Assembly: GCA_013176395.1 (NCBI GenBank)
Contig: JABMLP010000005.1
Coordinates: 248,001 to 312,000 of the forward strand
Source: Venturia oleaginea
Taxonomy: Eukaryota > Ascomycota > Dothideomycetes > Venturiales > Venturiaceae
Direction: 5' to 3'
DNA: 64,000 nucleotides
In this document: positions 22,659-33,209 of the stretch, in pieces
How positions within the stretch are numbered: position 1 is the stretch's first letter
Layout of the letters: each line of letters begins with the position of its first letter
The notes under the pieces: generated by a model
Database searches by the model: none
What the model saw: only the letters and a program-made list of their open reading frames with translations
Told to the model about the DNA's origin: nothing
Translations under genes and position numbers: made by a program

Positions 22659-23936
22659 GATATATAGGATGATGGAGATAAATACCCAAAAAGCACTATT
22701 TGTACTGTATGCTGATTGGAGGCCGGAGTCGGGGTGTTTATAGGGAGGAAACGGTATGTGCCCTGCTTTTCCATGGTTTACGAGGATCACGATACATGTA
22801 ATGGCATCTTCACGGCTATCCCTTTGACCCTGGTCTTTCGTGGCTAGGTTGGTCGGCTATGCACAAGCTTCACGCGGATGAGATATGGGATTGATGGCAT
22901 GGTGAGGCTGCAGACTTGGAAGCTCTTCTATCTATGGGATTTTTGAATCAGCGGGGGGAGCAGAGTCGCACGGCATACTATACGCGTCGTCAGTATGGAG
23001 GAAGAGTGGACGTGCATATTGCTCGACAGTTTATACACACATTTCGAAAGCCCAATGGTAATGAAAGCGTTTGGCTTTGCTGTTATCACACGGACAAGCT
23101 GGCCACGCATTCTATCGACGAGATGTCACATTCTCATCTCTTCGGCCTTTTTTGGCTACTCTTGGGTTACCCCCTGGCTACTTAATCCATGCATCGGATG
23201 TAAAGGCTAGATCTCACATCACTTAGGCTTTTGAGGATTTGGTACAATTCGGGAAATGCTCTCAAGTGTTTGGAGAAGGAGAGACTGGGCTCTACTCACT
23301 TACATAACAACATCTGGTCTGGTGAGCAAACAAGAGACTTAAGACAGACGGTAAAATCCTATTGAAGTGGAGTCATGTGAAGGCAACCTACTTTACAATT
23401 TTGGCTGATTTATAACGTGGTCAGTATTCGACTGCCCCATGGTGGTTACTTCCACATTAAAACGCTTCCCGGTGATCACGACGGTTAGGATAGGATAGCC
23501 GTAAACTGAGACGGAGAAAGTGGATGGTGTGGATTTGCTATTCGAAATCGAGGCTGTGAAGGGAAGTGACAACAACCCTAGGTAGACATCTCATAGAAAC
23601 TCATGTTCAAGGATTGTTGGCGATTAAAATTAGCAACATTGACTGATTTTGAACTACTAGCGCCAGATTAATGTAGCCACTTGGCAGCAGACATGAAGTG
23701 AGAGACTAGCGTGCTAATTTGAGTCACATTCTAAAGCAGGCTTGGAAAGCAGTAGAGGTAAAGGATTCATGGGAGCGTGGATATATCGTTTCTCATTAAA
23801 AAGCCACTTGCGCTCCTTCAATTTACCTATGCATTCAAACTCATCACATCTTCTCAAAGACCTTCGTACCATCTACCCCAGTCTCGACACCTTCTCTTGG
23901 CTGACCATGGAACTCCTCGCCACCAACGGGACTTCC
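22659..23936. other. Intergenic, 1.3 kb between convergent genes
   Basis: Lies between the 3' ends of the kinase and the lactone oxidase. No gene, repeat or RNA recognised. Confidence 0.55.
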
Positions 23937-25613
23937 CTAGTCCTCACTCATACGCTCAAACAACCTACTCTCCTCAATCTCAGCACCGACAATTTGGTCG
24001 AAACTCTCCTCTGAAGATCCGGAGGAGAAGGGTTTTCTTGTCAGACCCTTAGTGTCAATAAAAGCCTGCTTACCAAACCACTCAACACCACCACCTCTCC
24101 CTTTTCCCCATGCCGCTCTTAAGACCTCAACTTCTTCGCAGGCAAGGGGTTCTTTGCCTGGAGCTTCCAGTAAATTATTTCGTAACCATGCACCAACAAA
24201 GAGACCTTCTGGATCAACTTCGTTTCGAACTCTTCTCCATGACTGTAGTTTGTCGCCAAACATTTCTTCGAACTCGGTGCGTTGTGGTGTCAGGAAGTTC
24301 TTTGCCCAGTGAGGCTTTGCGCCGACATCTCTCATGAGCCATTCAAAGGCTTCGTAGTACCTATCTTTGCAAGATGGATCGACGCCGTATGCTCTGTACA
24401 GTGTAGCATTTAGATATAAAGTTGGTCCATGTTCGTATGAGATGTCGAGGAAGGGTCTTGCTTGCCCGGGATGCTTTGAGGTATCTGAGACTCGAACTTC
24501 GATGGGTGAATGCACCCAAATTCCCTTTGCAGAGAAAGGTATTCCAGACTCGGATTCGCGACCATTAAGCCAAGCGCTTAGACGACGGATAGTTTCTGGG
24601 CCTTTGGAAAGGGGAAGGGCCCATTCGTTTACGAATTGGCTGTAAAGACAGTCCATGAGAAGACCTGTTCGTTGCTCTTCCACTGCAGTTGCGGATGTTC
24701 CGGTGGAGAAGCCGTATTGCATGCCGAAGACAAACCATTCGACGGCTGGTAGGATTCGGGGGGCGTGATTCGAGAGCCAGAGTAGGATGTGATAGGTATG
24801 AAAACCAAGAGCACCTCCATACCAATTGCTCTTTGCCGCAACAGGCTCTTTCCGCGACTTCTGTGCGCGCCAGACAACAGCGCGGTGAAGATATGGTAGC
24901 CACCAGACTCTCGTGAACTCGGCTTGTGTCCATAGATCTTTCTCCCACGTACCCAGTATCGTATCCATACTTTGTAGGGTTCGTACCCACTCAATATTCG
25001 TCGCCGGAACCATCTGATACTCGACTTCAACCACGATACCAAGCGCTCCTAGACTCACGAGCGCAGCCTGGAAAAGATCCTTGTTCTGCTTCCCAGAGCA
25101 CTTGACCACTTCTCCGTTTGCCAGCACCAGCTTCAAGCTGTGCACCCATTGACTCAGTGTGCCGTGATATAACGATGAACCATGAGTTCCCGTAGCCAAA
25201 GCTCCAGCAATAGACTGCTGATCGATACTCCCCAAGTTGGGTATCGTCCAGCCACACTTTTTCGCTTCCCTGTTCAAAGCTCCTAGACGTACTCCGGCCT
25301 GTACAGTCAAAATCCTCTTCTCTTTGTCGACTCTCAATACCTCGCTGTAATGGTCCAGATTCACCATCCACGAGGTCGTACATGTTATTGTGTTCGGACA
25401 GTGGCCGGATCCGACCACGACCAGACGCCTCCGGCATCGTCTCGCTAGATGGACGAGTTTTTGGATCTCGGCAAGAGAGTGCGGTTGAATGTACAGGGCA
25501 GGATGCGAGTGGAATGTTTTAGCCCATGTGTGGTGCGTGTGGTTTTGGACAGCTCGGAAGGGGATGGTGGGGTCGAGCTTGTCGAGCTCCCGCAGGAGAA
25601 CTGGGTCGTTCAT
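23937..25613 (-). CDS. ALO1: D-arabinono-1,4-lactone oxidase
   Basis: 558 aa, uninterrupted. It catalyses the last step of D-erythroascorbate synthesis in fungi, oxidising D-arabinono-1,4-lactone with FAD; yeast Alo1 is a mitochondrial membrane enzyme. The FAD-binding domain (residues about 25-200) has VVVGSGHCPN, whose His is the expected flavin attachment site, NLGSIDQQSIAGALATGTHGSS and LGALGIVVEVEYQ. The C-terminal ALO domain contains the HWAKNF motif and ends with DPEGLFVGAWLRN. The length is slightly above yeast Alo1 owing to a roughly 55-residue tail after the ALO domain. No obvious N-terminal presequence. Confidence 0.95.
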   Translation of the reverse strand: MNDPVLLRELDKLDPTIPFRAVQNHTHHTWAKTFHSHPALYIQPHSLAEIQKLVHLARRCRRRLVVVGSGHCPNTITCTTSWMVNLDHYSEVLRVDKEKRILTVQAGVRLGALNREAKKCGWTIPNLGSIDQQSIAGALATGTHGSSLYHGTLSQWVHSLKLVLANGEVVKCSGKQNKDLFQAALVSLGALGIVVEVEYQMVPATNIEWVRTLQSMDTILGTWEKDLWTQAEFTRVWWLPYLHRAVVWRAQKSRKEPVAAKSNWYGGALGFHTYHILLWLSNHAPRILPAVEWFVFGMQYGFSTGTSATAVEEQRTGLLMDCLYSQFVNEWALPLSKGPETIRRLSAWLNGRESESGIPFSAKGIWVHSPIEVRVSDTSKHPGQARPFLDISYEHGPTLYLNATLYRAYGVDPSCKDRYYEAFEWLMRDVGAKPHWAKNFLTPQRTEFEEMFGDKLQSWRRVRNEVDPEGLFVGAWLRNNLLEAPGKEPLACEEVEVLRAAWGKGRGGGVEWFGKQAFIDTKGLTRKPFSSGSSEESFDQIVGAEIEESRLFERMSED

Positions 25614-26242
25614 TGTTTGATATGGAATGGGTTTGTAGGCAGAGGTTTGTGACCGTTATGGTTGTTAAGAGGGCAACAAGGGAAGCTTGGAAGCTCGATT
25701 CGGCAGACCAGAGCCGTGACCCCACGTACACCACACCGAAATCGCCCGATGCGCCAATCGATGCCTCCACTCGGAGTCCGTACCTCACTCCTAGGCGTCC
25801 TGAAAATCGAGAACAGGAACAGTATTAAGGGTTTCATATTTCATAGACCGCTCGCCTATATGCCAGTACAACGCGTTGACCATGACAATCGCTTCCCTCC
25901 ATGCAAGCAGACTGCCATATAAGCCTGTCCAATGAGCATTCATATACACTGCGAATTTAGCTCCATATGCAACCAGCTCGAGCTCATATCAGCCTGCCAA
26001 GATATTTCCAACGCCTTGTAGCCCATACTATCTCTTTGTATATCTTGCTCGTCGCCAGGTTAGAATCGCCATCCCATCCCATCCCATCCATTGATTTCGT
26101 AACCTCAAATCCAAACGTCTACCTATACGCCGTGTACCAAACGCCATGCTGTCCAAAATTCGAGTTTGCGCAAGGGAACGCGAATCTCCAACGGATTGAG
26201 ACAAAGGTGTGCAAGAAGTCATCAAAATCGGGCTCTTTGTCG
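25614..26242. other. Intergenic, 629 bp, upstream of ALO1
   Basis: Promoter side of ALO1 and 3' side of the membrane-protein gene. Contains a short CATCC repeat at 26070-26090. No gene seen. Confidence 0.5.
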
Positions 26243-27412
26243 TTACGTACCAGAGTGGGCATGCACGGATTCCTCTTGGTATGACATGTCCGATACTACG
26301 CTCAATCGATCGGTATCTCGCCTCGGGGAGCTCCGGATTGTTGATACCTGAGAAAAGTTGTCGTCGTCACTGTCCTCTGGGTCATCAAAAGGTGACCTGA
26401 CGTCAACACTTCTCCTCATCATATTTGATCCTGACATGGGGTCATGCCGACTCGACCGCACGCTTGCATTTCTGCACATCGAGTTCCGGACGCTGGTCTC
26501 CCGAGAAATGGGTGGTACACTGCGTGGTCGGTATGGCGGTGGCGGTTCTTCGCCGAACGTGTCTGCAGAGGCTTCGCTTCGTTGATCGGTCAGAGAGATG
26601 TGATCTGAGGTGTCGATGCCAGTGTAGTATGCATCATTCATCATGGTAGAGAGTATGACTGGTGGTGTTCCTGTGCCAGCCGAAAATGTCGTTGCGGGCG
26701 ACGTAAGGGAGGTGGTACCAGAACCAGTGGAAACTGGTGCCACAGCGCGTGCGCTCAGCATGACCGGAGCTCCTCCTACTCCGGTATCCTTCATTTCTGG
26801 GACGCGACGGGCAGCAGCCATAGCTGGCACTTCTTGATCCTGGTGTATCCTTCTCTTTCTCCTTACACACAAGAGATAAAAGGCGTATAAGGATAAGACG
26901 ATAACGATAGCCGGAATGGTTATGCTCATCGCAATGATGACTGGCATGGGCGGTCCATGGTGCTCTGGCTGTTGGAATCCAGATGCTGGTCCTGACGACG
27001 CAGACGAGGTGACCTCTGCACTGTTCGTGACAGGACTGGCTGTGAAATGTGAAGGCGTGGGAGATAACTCAGCCAGGGGTGTAGTAAGCGTAGAATAGGT
27101 GCTGGTAGGCGCTCCCCCTTCCTTGTTATAGGGTGAAGATACTCGATAAGGATTCCCATCGCTATCTAGACCCAGAGTTATGACCATACTATGAAAATCT
27201 GTGAAGGTGGCAATTGGTCTGAGTTCTGATGGAAAGCTTCCTATCCAGCTTGAGGAGTAATAGGGATATGATGACGGCAAGGACAGTGTTGTTGTACTGG
27301 GTCCATTTTCTTGAGGGGCTTGACTGGAAGACATGGCTGCGGTTGGTATTGATGTCGGTGTTTGTATCTCGCCGTCGCCGTCTGGATGTCCTGGGCCTGG
27401 TGCTGGTGCCAT
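26243..27412 (-). CDS. Single-pass membrane protein with Ser/Thr-rich ectodomain and PY-motif tail
   Basis: 389 aa from the ATG at 27412. The open frame continues six codons upstream to a TTG, so an upstream exon is possible. An N-terminal Pro/Ser/Thr-rich part of about 155 residues is followed by one strong membrane helix (VIIAMSITIPAIVIVLSLYA) and a basic stop-transfer VRRKRR. The cytosolic tail is about 200 residues and Ser/Arg-rich, with an EEPPPPYRPRS motif and RSSPRRD segments. PPPPY is a typical WW-domain or ubiquitin-ligase binding sequence. The architecture recalls fungal wall-stress sensors (Mid2/Wsc class) but there is no WSC cysteine domain and no clear signal peptide, so the function is unassigned. 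Confidence 0.75.
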   Translation of the reverse strand: MAPAPGPGHPDGDGEIQTPTSIPTAAMSSSQAPQENGPSTTTLSLPSSYPYYSSSWIGSFPSELRPIATFTDFHSMVITLGLDSDGNPYRVSSPYNKEGGAPTSTYSTLTTPLAELSPTPSHFTASPVTNSAEVTSSASSGPASGFQQPEHHGPPMPVIIAMSITIPAIVIVLSLYAFYLLCVRRKRRIHQDQEVPAMAAARRVPEMKDTGVGGAPVMLSARAVAPVSTGSGTTSLTSPATTFSAGTGTPPVILSTMMNDAYYTGIDTSDHISLTDQRSEASADTFGEEPPPPYRPRSVPPISRETSVRNSMCRNASVRSSRHDPMSGSNMMRRSVDVRSPFDDPEDSDDDNFSQVSTIRSSPRRDTDRLSVVSDMSYQEESVHAHSGT

Positions 27413-28677
27413 ATTTTCCTTTCCTCGCAAGCGACGGACGCGATCTATTTTGATGTTGGCAGTGAGAGTAAGTCTTGGTTGCGGGTGTGGAGCCGGATCT
27501 CAGCGCCAGGGGTAAGTAGGAAAAATGGACGACTCTAACGAAGGTCAAATAGCAGCATGCACGCAATTCGTGATGGACGTGTAAGTACGGTAAGCAGAAG
27601 ATGCGGAGGAATTGAGGTCTGAGAATTACTGCAAGGGAAGGAGGATGAGGATGAGGATCCAAAGGGGAAAGCAACGGTACGACGAAAACTAGCCTTCCCA
27701 AAAGCGATGCAGGCTTTGGGGGGGCTGTGTTTTCATCGGCAAGGTGCTTTTTTTGCCGTAGCTCAGTATTTTTAGCCAGCCATTCCTTTTGTGATGGCCT
27801 ACATGAGGACCGACAAAAGGCATCCCCGCCTCACGTTGCCAGGTGAAACCTGAAGCCGATGCAGTCGGGACGCTGTGGTCTGCTGCTGTGTTCACCTTCA
27901 GCGCTGCGTCGAGCGTTGCTAGACGGTGCATCGTGACTGGACCTTCTCTGTCGCTGTTGCCGGGTCGGTTGTTACCGACCTCGGGACTCTTGGTTTGGTA
28001 ATCCGGGTCTTGAGTCTTGAGCCTTGAGTCTTGAGCCTTGAGTCTTGAGCCTTGAGTCTTGAGCCTTGAGTCTTGAGCCTTGAGTCTTGACTCTTGACTC
28101 TTGAGACACCTCAACCATCTACCGTGAAGGTGGCTGTTGACAGGCTGATAGGGCAACACGGGCAAGTATACTTTGGGTATAGCACTCACTATGCCCCTAA
28201 CTAGTAGTAGAAGAATACAAAACATTGTCCGGACATGCTACCCACCTGCACCGTCTCTCCCGCACAAGACTCCACTCTTCTCAACGACGTCACAAACCGG
28301 AATTTACCGCACTGGGGCTGCAACCGATCAACACAACATCCAAACATCCCATTTGCGCGCGCAGCTCTCTCCGTCGCCGCCGATCAAACAATGTCCTGAT
28401 TACTTGCATCCAACCAACGGAGGCATGAGAAATAAATAATTCACTTCAGTACAGCATGTCCCAAGCAGAGGTCGAGACGGCCGAATCTTGGTTGACGTTG
28501 GTCTTGTTCAACTGCCAGACACCTAGTCGCGATACTGATATCATGTCCCCAGAGAAGTCACATGGTTTATTATACAAGTTTTACGATGGCCACGCAACTG
28601 CCACCCTGTGAAGTCACACCAACGGCTGCTCAAGTCAGCTCATCTCCATGACCCCTTTCTCCTCCGACACCATCTCT
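27413..28677. other. Intergenic, 1.3 kb, contains minisatellite
   Basis: Upstream region of the membrane protein and 3' region of the small secreted gene. Apart from the 14-bp minisatellite at 28007-28105 no feature was found. A minus-strand ORF at 27689-28225 runs through the repeat and is not credible. Confidence 0.5.
28007..28105. repeat. 14-bp minisatellite
   Basis: Five near-perfect tandem units of ccttgagtcttgag at 28022-28091, flanked by shorter variants (gtcttga, ctcttga) on both sides, about 99 bp in all. There are no spacers, so it is not a CRISPR. No gene association is evident. Confidence 0.9.
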
Positions 28678-29116
28678 TCACCACCTTTTCAGTCTCAACC
28701 CACTGAGAGCGCCACCCAAAACACTCGAGCTACTCGCACTTGAACTCGTGCCGGTCGGTCCAGCGGAAGAAGCACCAGATGTACATTGTAGAATTGCTGT
28801 GTGAAAGAGTCAATCAATGTAGCCATTCCTGGAGAGATTGAGAGTGAAGATGCTGAGACGGGTGTGCAGGATTTGAAGCAGGGATGAGAGGGTGCTGGGG
28901 TGGTTTGATAGTGAACGTACAACATTCACTACTTGAAGTGGAACTCGTGCTTGCTCCGTCGTCTGCTGCAGCTGAGGATCCGCCTACAAGGAGAGGTGGC
29001 AGGTAGGAGGCTGAACCGGAAGCTGACGTGGAGGTTGATCCTGCGCCATCTTGTGGAACTGGGGCTGCAAGGGCGAGAAGAGGAAGGATGAAGAGTATGA
29101 TGGTTGAGGTGATCAT
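28678..29116 (-). CDS. Small Ser/Ala-rich secreted protein
   Basis: 104 aa; exons 28921-29116 and 28678-28796 joined by a GTACGT...ACACAG intron with correct phase. Signal peptide MITSTIILFILPLLALAA is followed by PVPQDG. The rest is rich in Ser, Thr, Ala and Gly with two cysteines (ECSILQC). The C-terminus (SSVLGGALSGLRLKRW) is mildly hydrophobic but lacks a clean GPI-anchor tail. Possibly a wall-associated mucin-like protein; no family recognised. Confidence 0.65.
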
Positions 29117-29835
29117 TTTGTAAGTTTGATATCGGTGTTTGAATAAGGTTGGTAGGTGGGGTTATGTCAAAATAGTAGAGACAGACTGAGCAGAGTGTGT
29201 GGAATATCGATAGAATGATAGATGTTGAGGTGACATGAATTTATATCTTGCTCTCGGATATGCCCAGAGCTGCTATATACCGCTTTATCCGTTGTCCAAA
29301 GGCCTGGAGTAGGAAATAAGAGCTGTTGGGTAAGTCTTGACGACATGAACCAGCTTTTGGATAATCTGGAGAGCGGACTGCTGCGCCTGCCGTGCCTGCC
29401 GTCTCGTTTAGATGGTGGAGAACAGAGGTTTTGGCTCTTGGTTGGGGTACGCTGGATGGAAGCTACTGTGGCCAACGATTAACTCATTGCTTGTGCAGAA
29501 GCTCAGAGTCGGTCGGCGGGTTACTGTCATTTGGACCATTGTATCTTGCGTTGGCGCCGCATCAGTCGGCACACTAGAAACTGTCGATTGAAGCCGAGGT
29601 GCGAAGATCGAAATTCTGCAAATTGAGTTTGATGTTTCGTACAGGTGTTTGGTGGAAGAAAAGTATCGCAACTGGAAATGCCTCCATGACTCGTGGGTGT
29701 TTCAGATAGGGCTTATCTATCGACTCGCGTCATCGTTTCTGCCAACAACCATCAACCTCACTGCGAACCCAGCAGGTCGTACATATCGAAAACCCATCCG
29801 AATCACATCAAACCACACACAGTACTGTCACCAAG
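29117..29835. promoter_or_regulatory. Divergent intergenic region, 719 bp
   Basis: Shared upstream region of two secreted-protein genes, the Ser-rich one (minus) and the Cys-rich one (plus). The arrangement allows co-regulation, but no shared motif was identified. Confidence 0.45.
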
Positions 29836-30338
29836 ATGCAATTCAAGCTGTCCATCGCCCTTTCGGCGTTGTTGGCCTTGTCCTCAGCAATGGTTCTCGA
29901 GCCCAAAGGTGAGCGCTGTTCTGTCGAAGCACGCCAGAGGTAGCCTAATGCATTCACTCACTCACCAACAGCTGGCCTCGGAGAGATCCGTTCTTTGGAG
30001 CAACGACCCGTCTTCAACAACCACAAGGCTTCTTTGGCGCCAAAGTCCGTTTGCGACAAGGAAGACGAGAGCGATTGCACCGCATTCTGCAAGGCCAACG
30101 ACCAGACTGCAACTTGCACTGCCACTGGCAACAAGATCACTTGCTCTTGCAAGGGTGGGAAGAGCGAGTCTAACTGCGAGGAACGTTGCTTGCTTTGTAA
30201 GTCGTAGCCCACTTTCCTCTCCCTGAGCATAGATCTGACATGGGTGGCGACGTAGGCATGCCGGGCAAGTCTCAATTGGAAGAAGCTAGCCGTCTGTTCA
30301 AGCAGGGAGGATCGAAGATGTTCAAGGAAGACCTATGA
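29836..30338 (+). CDS. Cysteine-rich secreted peptide with CS-alpha-beta (defensin-like) spacing
   Basis: 126 aa; exons 29836-29908, 29972-30196 and 30256-30338, phases exact. Signal peptide MQFKLSIALSALLALSSA, then a propeptide-like stretch of about 30 residues, then nine cysteines spaced C-x6-C-x3-C-x8-C-x8-C-x-C-x9-C-x3-C-x2-C. The CxxxC...CxC arrangement of the first six is the CS-alpha-beta signature of defensins; the last three cysteines and a 25-residue basic tail (MPGKSQLEE...) are extra. It could be an antimicrobial peptide or a secreted effector. An odd cysteine number would leave one free or dimerising. The family assignment rests only on cysteine spacing. Confidence 0.72.
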
Positions 30339-30973
30339 ATGACTGAAATGGTTGGATAGGCTGTTGTGGATATGTTCTGGCATGTTGGTTAAAGAACCCA
30401 TTATCTTTAGGTATCACTGCACTTTATGGATGTAAAGAAATCATTATCAGAGATCTAGTGCAAATATGTTCTTTTGCCGAATAAATCTTCCTACGGAGGT
30501 ATTCCCCCTCTACAACACGGCTTTGACAAATCAGTGGTTTATGAATTCGGCGCACAAAATCTTTATTAAGTCTCAGACTGTACTATTCCCAACCTCTTTC
30601 ATCCGTTCATCTGCCGTCGCATACGGAATACCGCGTTAGCCCAGCTTGCTTGATCTTGTATCGGAAACATGAAGATGGCGTTCACGGAACGTACCCTGGA
30701 CTTAAGACCTATGGTCAGCAGATTCCCAATAATTGAACGCCCCATAGATAGTCAATGGAAACGAATGGGTTCAGTCAGTTCTATACAGCTATAAGAAAGA
30801 AAGAATAACTGAAGAGCTTTCATGAGGTGTCTGTTGCACGTGATATGATGATCCACCAAAATTGCTTTTCGCTTGGCCAGTCACATGGAAAGGCGATGTG
30901 CAAGGAAATGTAGGAGGATGAGCTGAGCAAAAGCTCGATAAAATATCATTTCTCTAGACATTGTCAACCAGCC
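30339..30973. other. Intergenic, 635 bp
   Basis: No gene or repeat recognised. Confidence 0.5.
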
Positions 30974-31429
30974 ATGCCTTACGTTTCACCACATGGTACA
31001 GTCAAGTCAACAGCACCTACCTCAATCTGGATAAGACCAAGACCAAGACCAAGACCAATAGCCCCCGCACCGGCGGAATCAGTGACACCGGGTCCGGGAA
31101 AATACATCCCAAGTCCTCCAGACCCGGAGGAAGTCAACTCAAGGGATGGCGATCCCCTTCTTGCGCAAAAGCTGGAACAATGGACAGGCTGGGAGGCAAA
31201 ACAGGAAGCGGTAGAGGACGAGAAAGACAATGTTGATCCGCTGGACGAGGCGGTCAAGGATAAGGTCGCCGAGAAAGCTGCAACAAAGGACAAACGACCT
31301 CAAGCAGGAAGACAGTTGCCCATGAGAATTGAGCTACCTCTAAGGATCGCTACCGAGCCGAGCAAGCGGGCGGCGAGAGTTCATGAGATTGGGATTGATG
31401 AGCGCTTCATCCCCGATGATTTGTGGTAG
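30974..31429 (+). CDS. Hypothetical protein, 151 aa
   Basis: Uninterrupted ORF from an ATG. The N-terminal part has a PRPRPRP run and Pro-rich segments; the middle is highly charged (KDNVDPLDEAVKDKVAEKAATKDKR), and the C-terminal ends ERFIPDDLW. No signal peptide, membrane helix or known domain. Its codon content and composition are protein-like, but there is no independent support, so it could be spurious. Confidence 0.4.
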   Translation: MPYVSPHGTVKSTAPTSIWIRPRPRPRPIAPAPAESVTPGPGKYIPSPPDPEEVNSRDGDPLLAQKLEQWTGWEAKQEAVEDEKDNVDPLDEAVKDKVAEKAATKDKRPQAGRQLPMRIELPLRIATEPSKRAARVHEIGIDERFIPDDLW

Positions 31430-31598
31430 GTCCTAGGAGGTATGAGGACGAGGTTACATCCGGAAGTGATGGCAAGATGCTAGAAACAAGACCATGGCAA
31501 TGGTGGGACGTGATTGGCCTGAATAGAGATTTGTTTATTTCGTCCCCTCCAATCCTTGGACATCAACAAGTGTCACTATGCAGTAGAATCGCATTGCA

Positions 31599-31949
31599 AT
31601 GACAAGCTCTGGATACCTCGAGTCGACCAAAGCGAATGATCCGGCCGATAGTTTCAACTCAATCCTGACCGAGTTCACCACAACAACTCGCGCCGACATA
31701 CCATTCTTGCTTCAGAACCTCTTTCCAGATATCATTGGGAACTTCGGAGTACAACCTGAAATCGCTCACATATTCATCAGCCTCGCTGTGAACGTCCGTA
31801 CGATTCCTGACGAGGTCGGTCAAAGCGCAATCAAGAACTCACCTGACAATATTGAAACTCTAGACTTCCACGTTCAACTAATAGGGGTAATTAACTATTG
31901 TCTCGAAGTGTCTAGTCAGGTACTCGTCTCCCTTGAATATCACGGCTAG
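31599..31949 (+). CDS. Hypothetical protein, 116 aa
   Basis: ATG-started ORF, acidic, predicted helical (ADIPFLLQNLFPDIIGNF, then PEIAHIFISLAVNVRTIPDEVG). No domain is recognised and there is no signal peptide. It may be an exon of a longer gene. Confidence 0.3.
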   Translation: MTSSGYLESTKANDPADSFNSILTEFTTTTRADIPFLLQNLFPDIIGNFGVQPEIAHIFISLAVNVRTIPDEVGQSAIKNSPDNIETLDFHVQLIGVINYCLEVSSQVLVSLEYHG

Positions 31950-32362
31950 CAACGCCACCAGAAATAGCCAACACTCCATACACGAATCATACAACATACC
32001 CCATCTCCGACCAATCTCATCCAGAGGTCAGCACATGTAAAGGGAATAAGAAGTTGTAGCGTGTCCCGATATGCAGAGGGCTCGGACTAGCGGTGGAACT
32101 GAACCATAAATTCTCTGTCATATTCTAACTGGCCAAGTGAAGCAGCGAACATATATTCCCGCAAGCATCTCTCCACGATCGATCGAAGCTTTATGTGACG
32201 CACTGGGCGTTCCCTTCCTTTTGGTTTTCCAATCATTCGTTCGCTTCTTCAATCTCATTCACATTGCCTTTTTGTTTACACAATCGTTTGATCTACCTTG
32301 CGTCGCAAATCATCTAGTCTGCTTTAGTCCCACATCACGACTCAACTCACCAACTCGAATTC
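31950..32362. other. Intergenic, 413 bp, cutinase upstream region
   Basis: Promoter side of the cutinase. Rich in CATT and TTC tracts; no specific site identified. Confidence 0.5.
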
Positions 32363-33064
32363 ATGAGGCTCCATCAATTTCTCTTTGCCACATGGGCAAG
32401 CACAGCACTTGCGGCTCCGATCCTGGAAGAACGAGCCTGCACAGCACAAGGAAATGGAGGAGGGTTGGACGAGAACGGTGTCGTTAACAACAATTGCTGT
32501 ACCGATGTCACAGTAATCTTCGCTCGTGGGACAGCAGAACTCGGAAATGTTGGAACATTCGCCGGCCCACCTTTCTTTAAATCCTTGAGGGCCAAATTGG
32601 GCGCGAGCAGAGTGACAGTGCAAGGAGTCAACTATCCAGCCGACTTGCTCGTATGTATGTCGGATGTTAATGAATAGTCTATAACACTAACTTATAACCA
32701 GGGCCTCGCAACACTCGGTGCAGCCGGTTCACCAGATCTTGCCTCCAAGATTCGATTGGCACTCTCTCAATGCCCAAAAACCCAAATCGTATTGTCAGGC
32801 TATTCGCAAGGCGCAGAGGTAGTTCATGATGCCTTTCTCCACCAGGGCCTGAGTTCTACCCAAGTTAAAGCTGTGGTACTGTTTGGCGATCCGTTCAACG
32901 GCACTCCTGCTGGGAACCTGCCATCGACGAAGCTGGATGAGATATGCGCACCGGGCGATTTGATCTGCGAGACGGACACCCTGATTGTTACGCTGAGTCA
33001 TTTGACGTATAGAGATTATGCGGATCAGGCTGCGAGTTGGGTCATACGTGCGTTGGGATTGTAG
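32363..33064 (+). CDS. Secreted cutinase-family serine esterase
   Basis: 216 aa; exons 32363-32650 and 32702-33064 (GTATGT...CCAG). Signal peptide MRLHQFLFATWASTALAA, then a short pro-region. Cutinase family (PF01083) landmarks: VTVIFARGTAELGNVG (oxyanion region), nucleophile in GYSQGAEV, Asp in CAPGDLICE and His in TLSHLTYRDY. Cysteines fit the two conserved disulfides. It hydrolyses cutin or other short and medium-chain esters, typical of plant-associated or saprotrophic fungi. The gene is intact, in contrast to the frameshifted AA9 gene. Confidence 0.94.
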
Positions 33065-33209
33065 ATAGTAATCCCTTGCATTGGAGAACAGATCTGATCA
33101 AAGATATGGTCAACAAATCAGCAATTTTTAATGTAGTTCAGCCTGTGTCTAAGCTGGTCTTCGCCTGTCGCATCAACTCGGGTCTCTTCGAACGATGGTA
33201 TCATTTCAA

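Noticed and set aside
28007..28105. Possible CRISPR-like array
   Set aside because: Units abut without spacers and the genome is eukaryotic; it is a minisatellite.
27689..28225. 178-codon minus-strand ORF over the minisatellite
   Set aside because: Its middle is only the translated tandem repeat and the flanks show no protein features.
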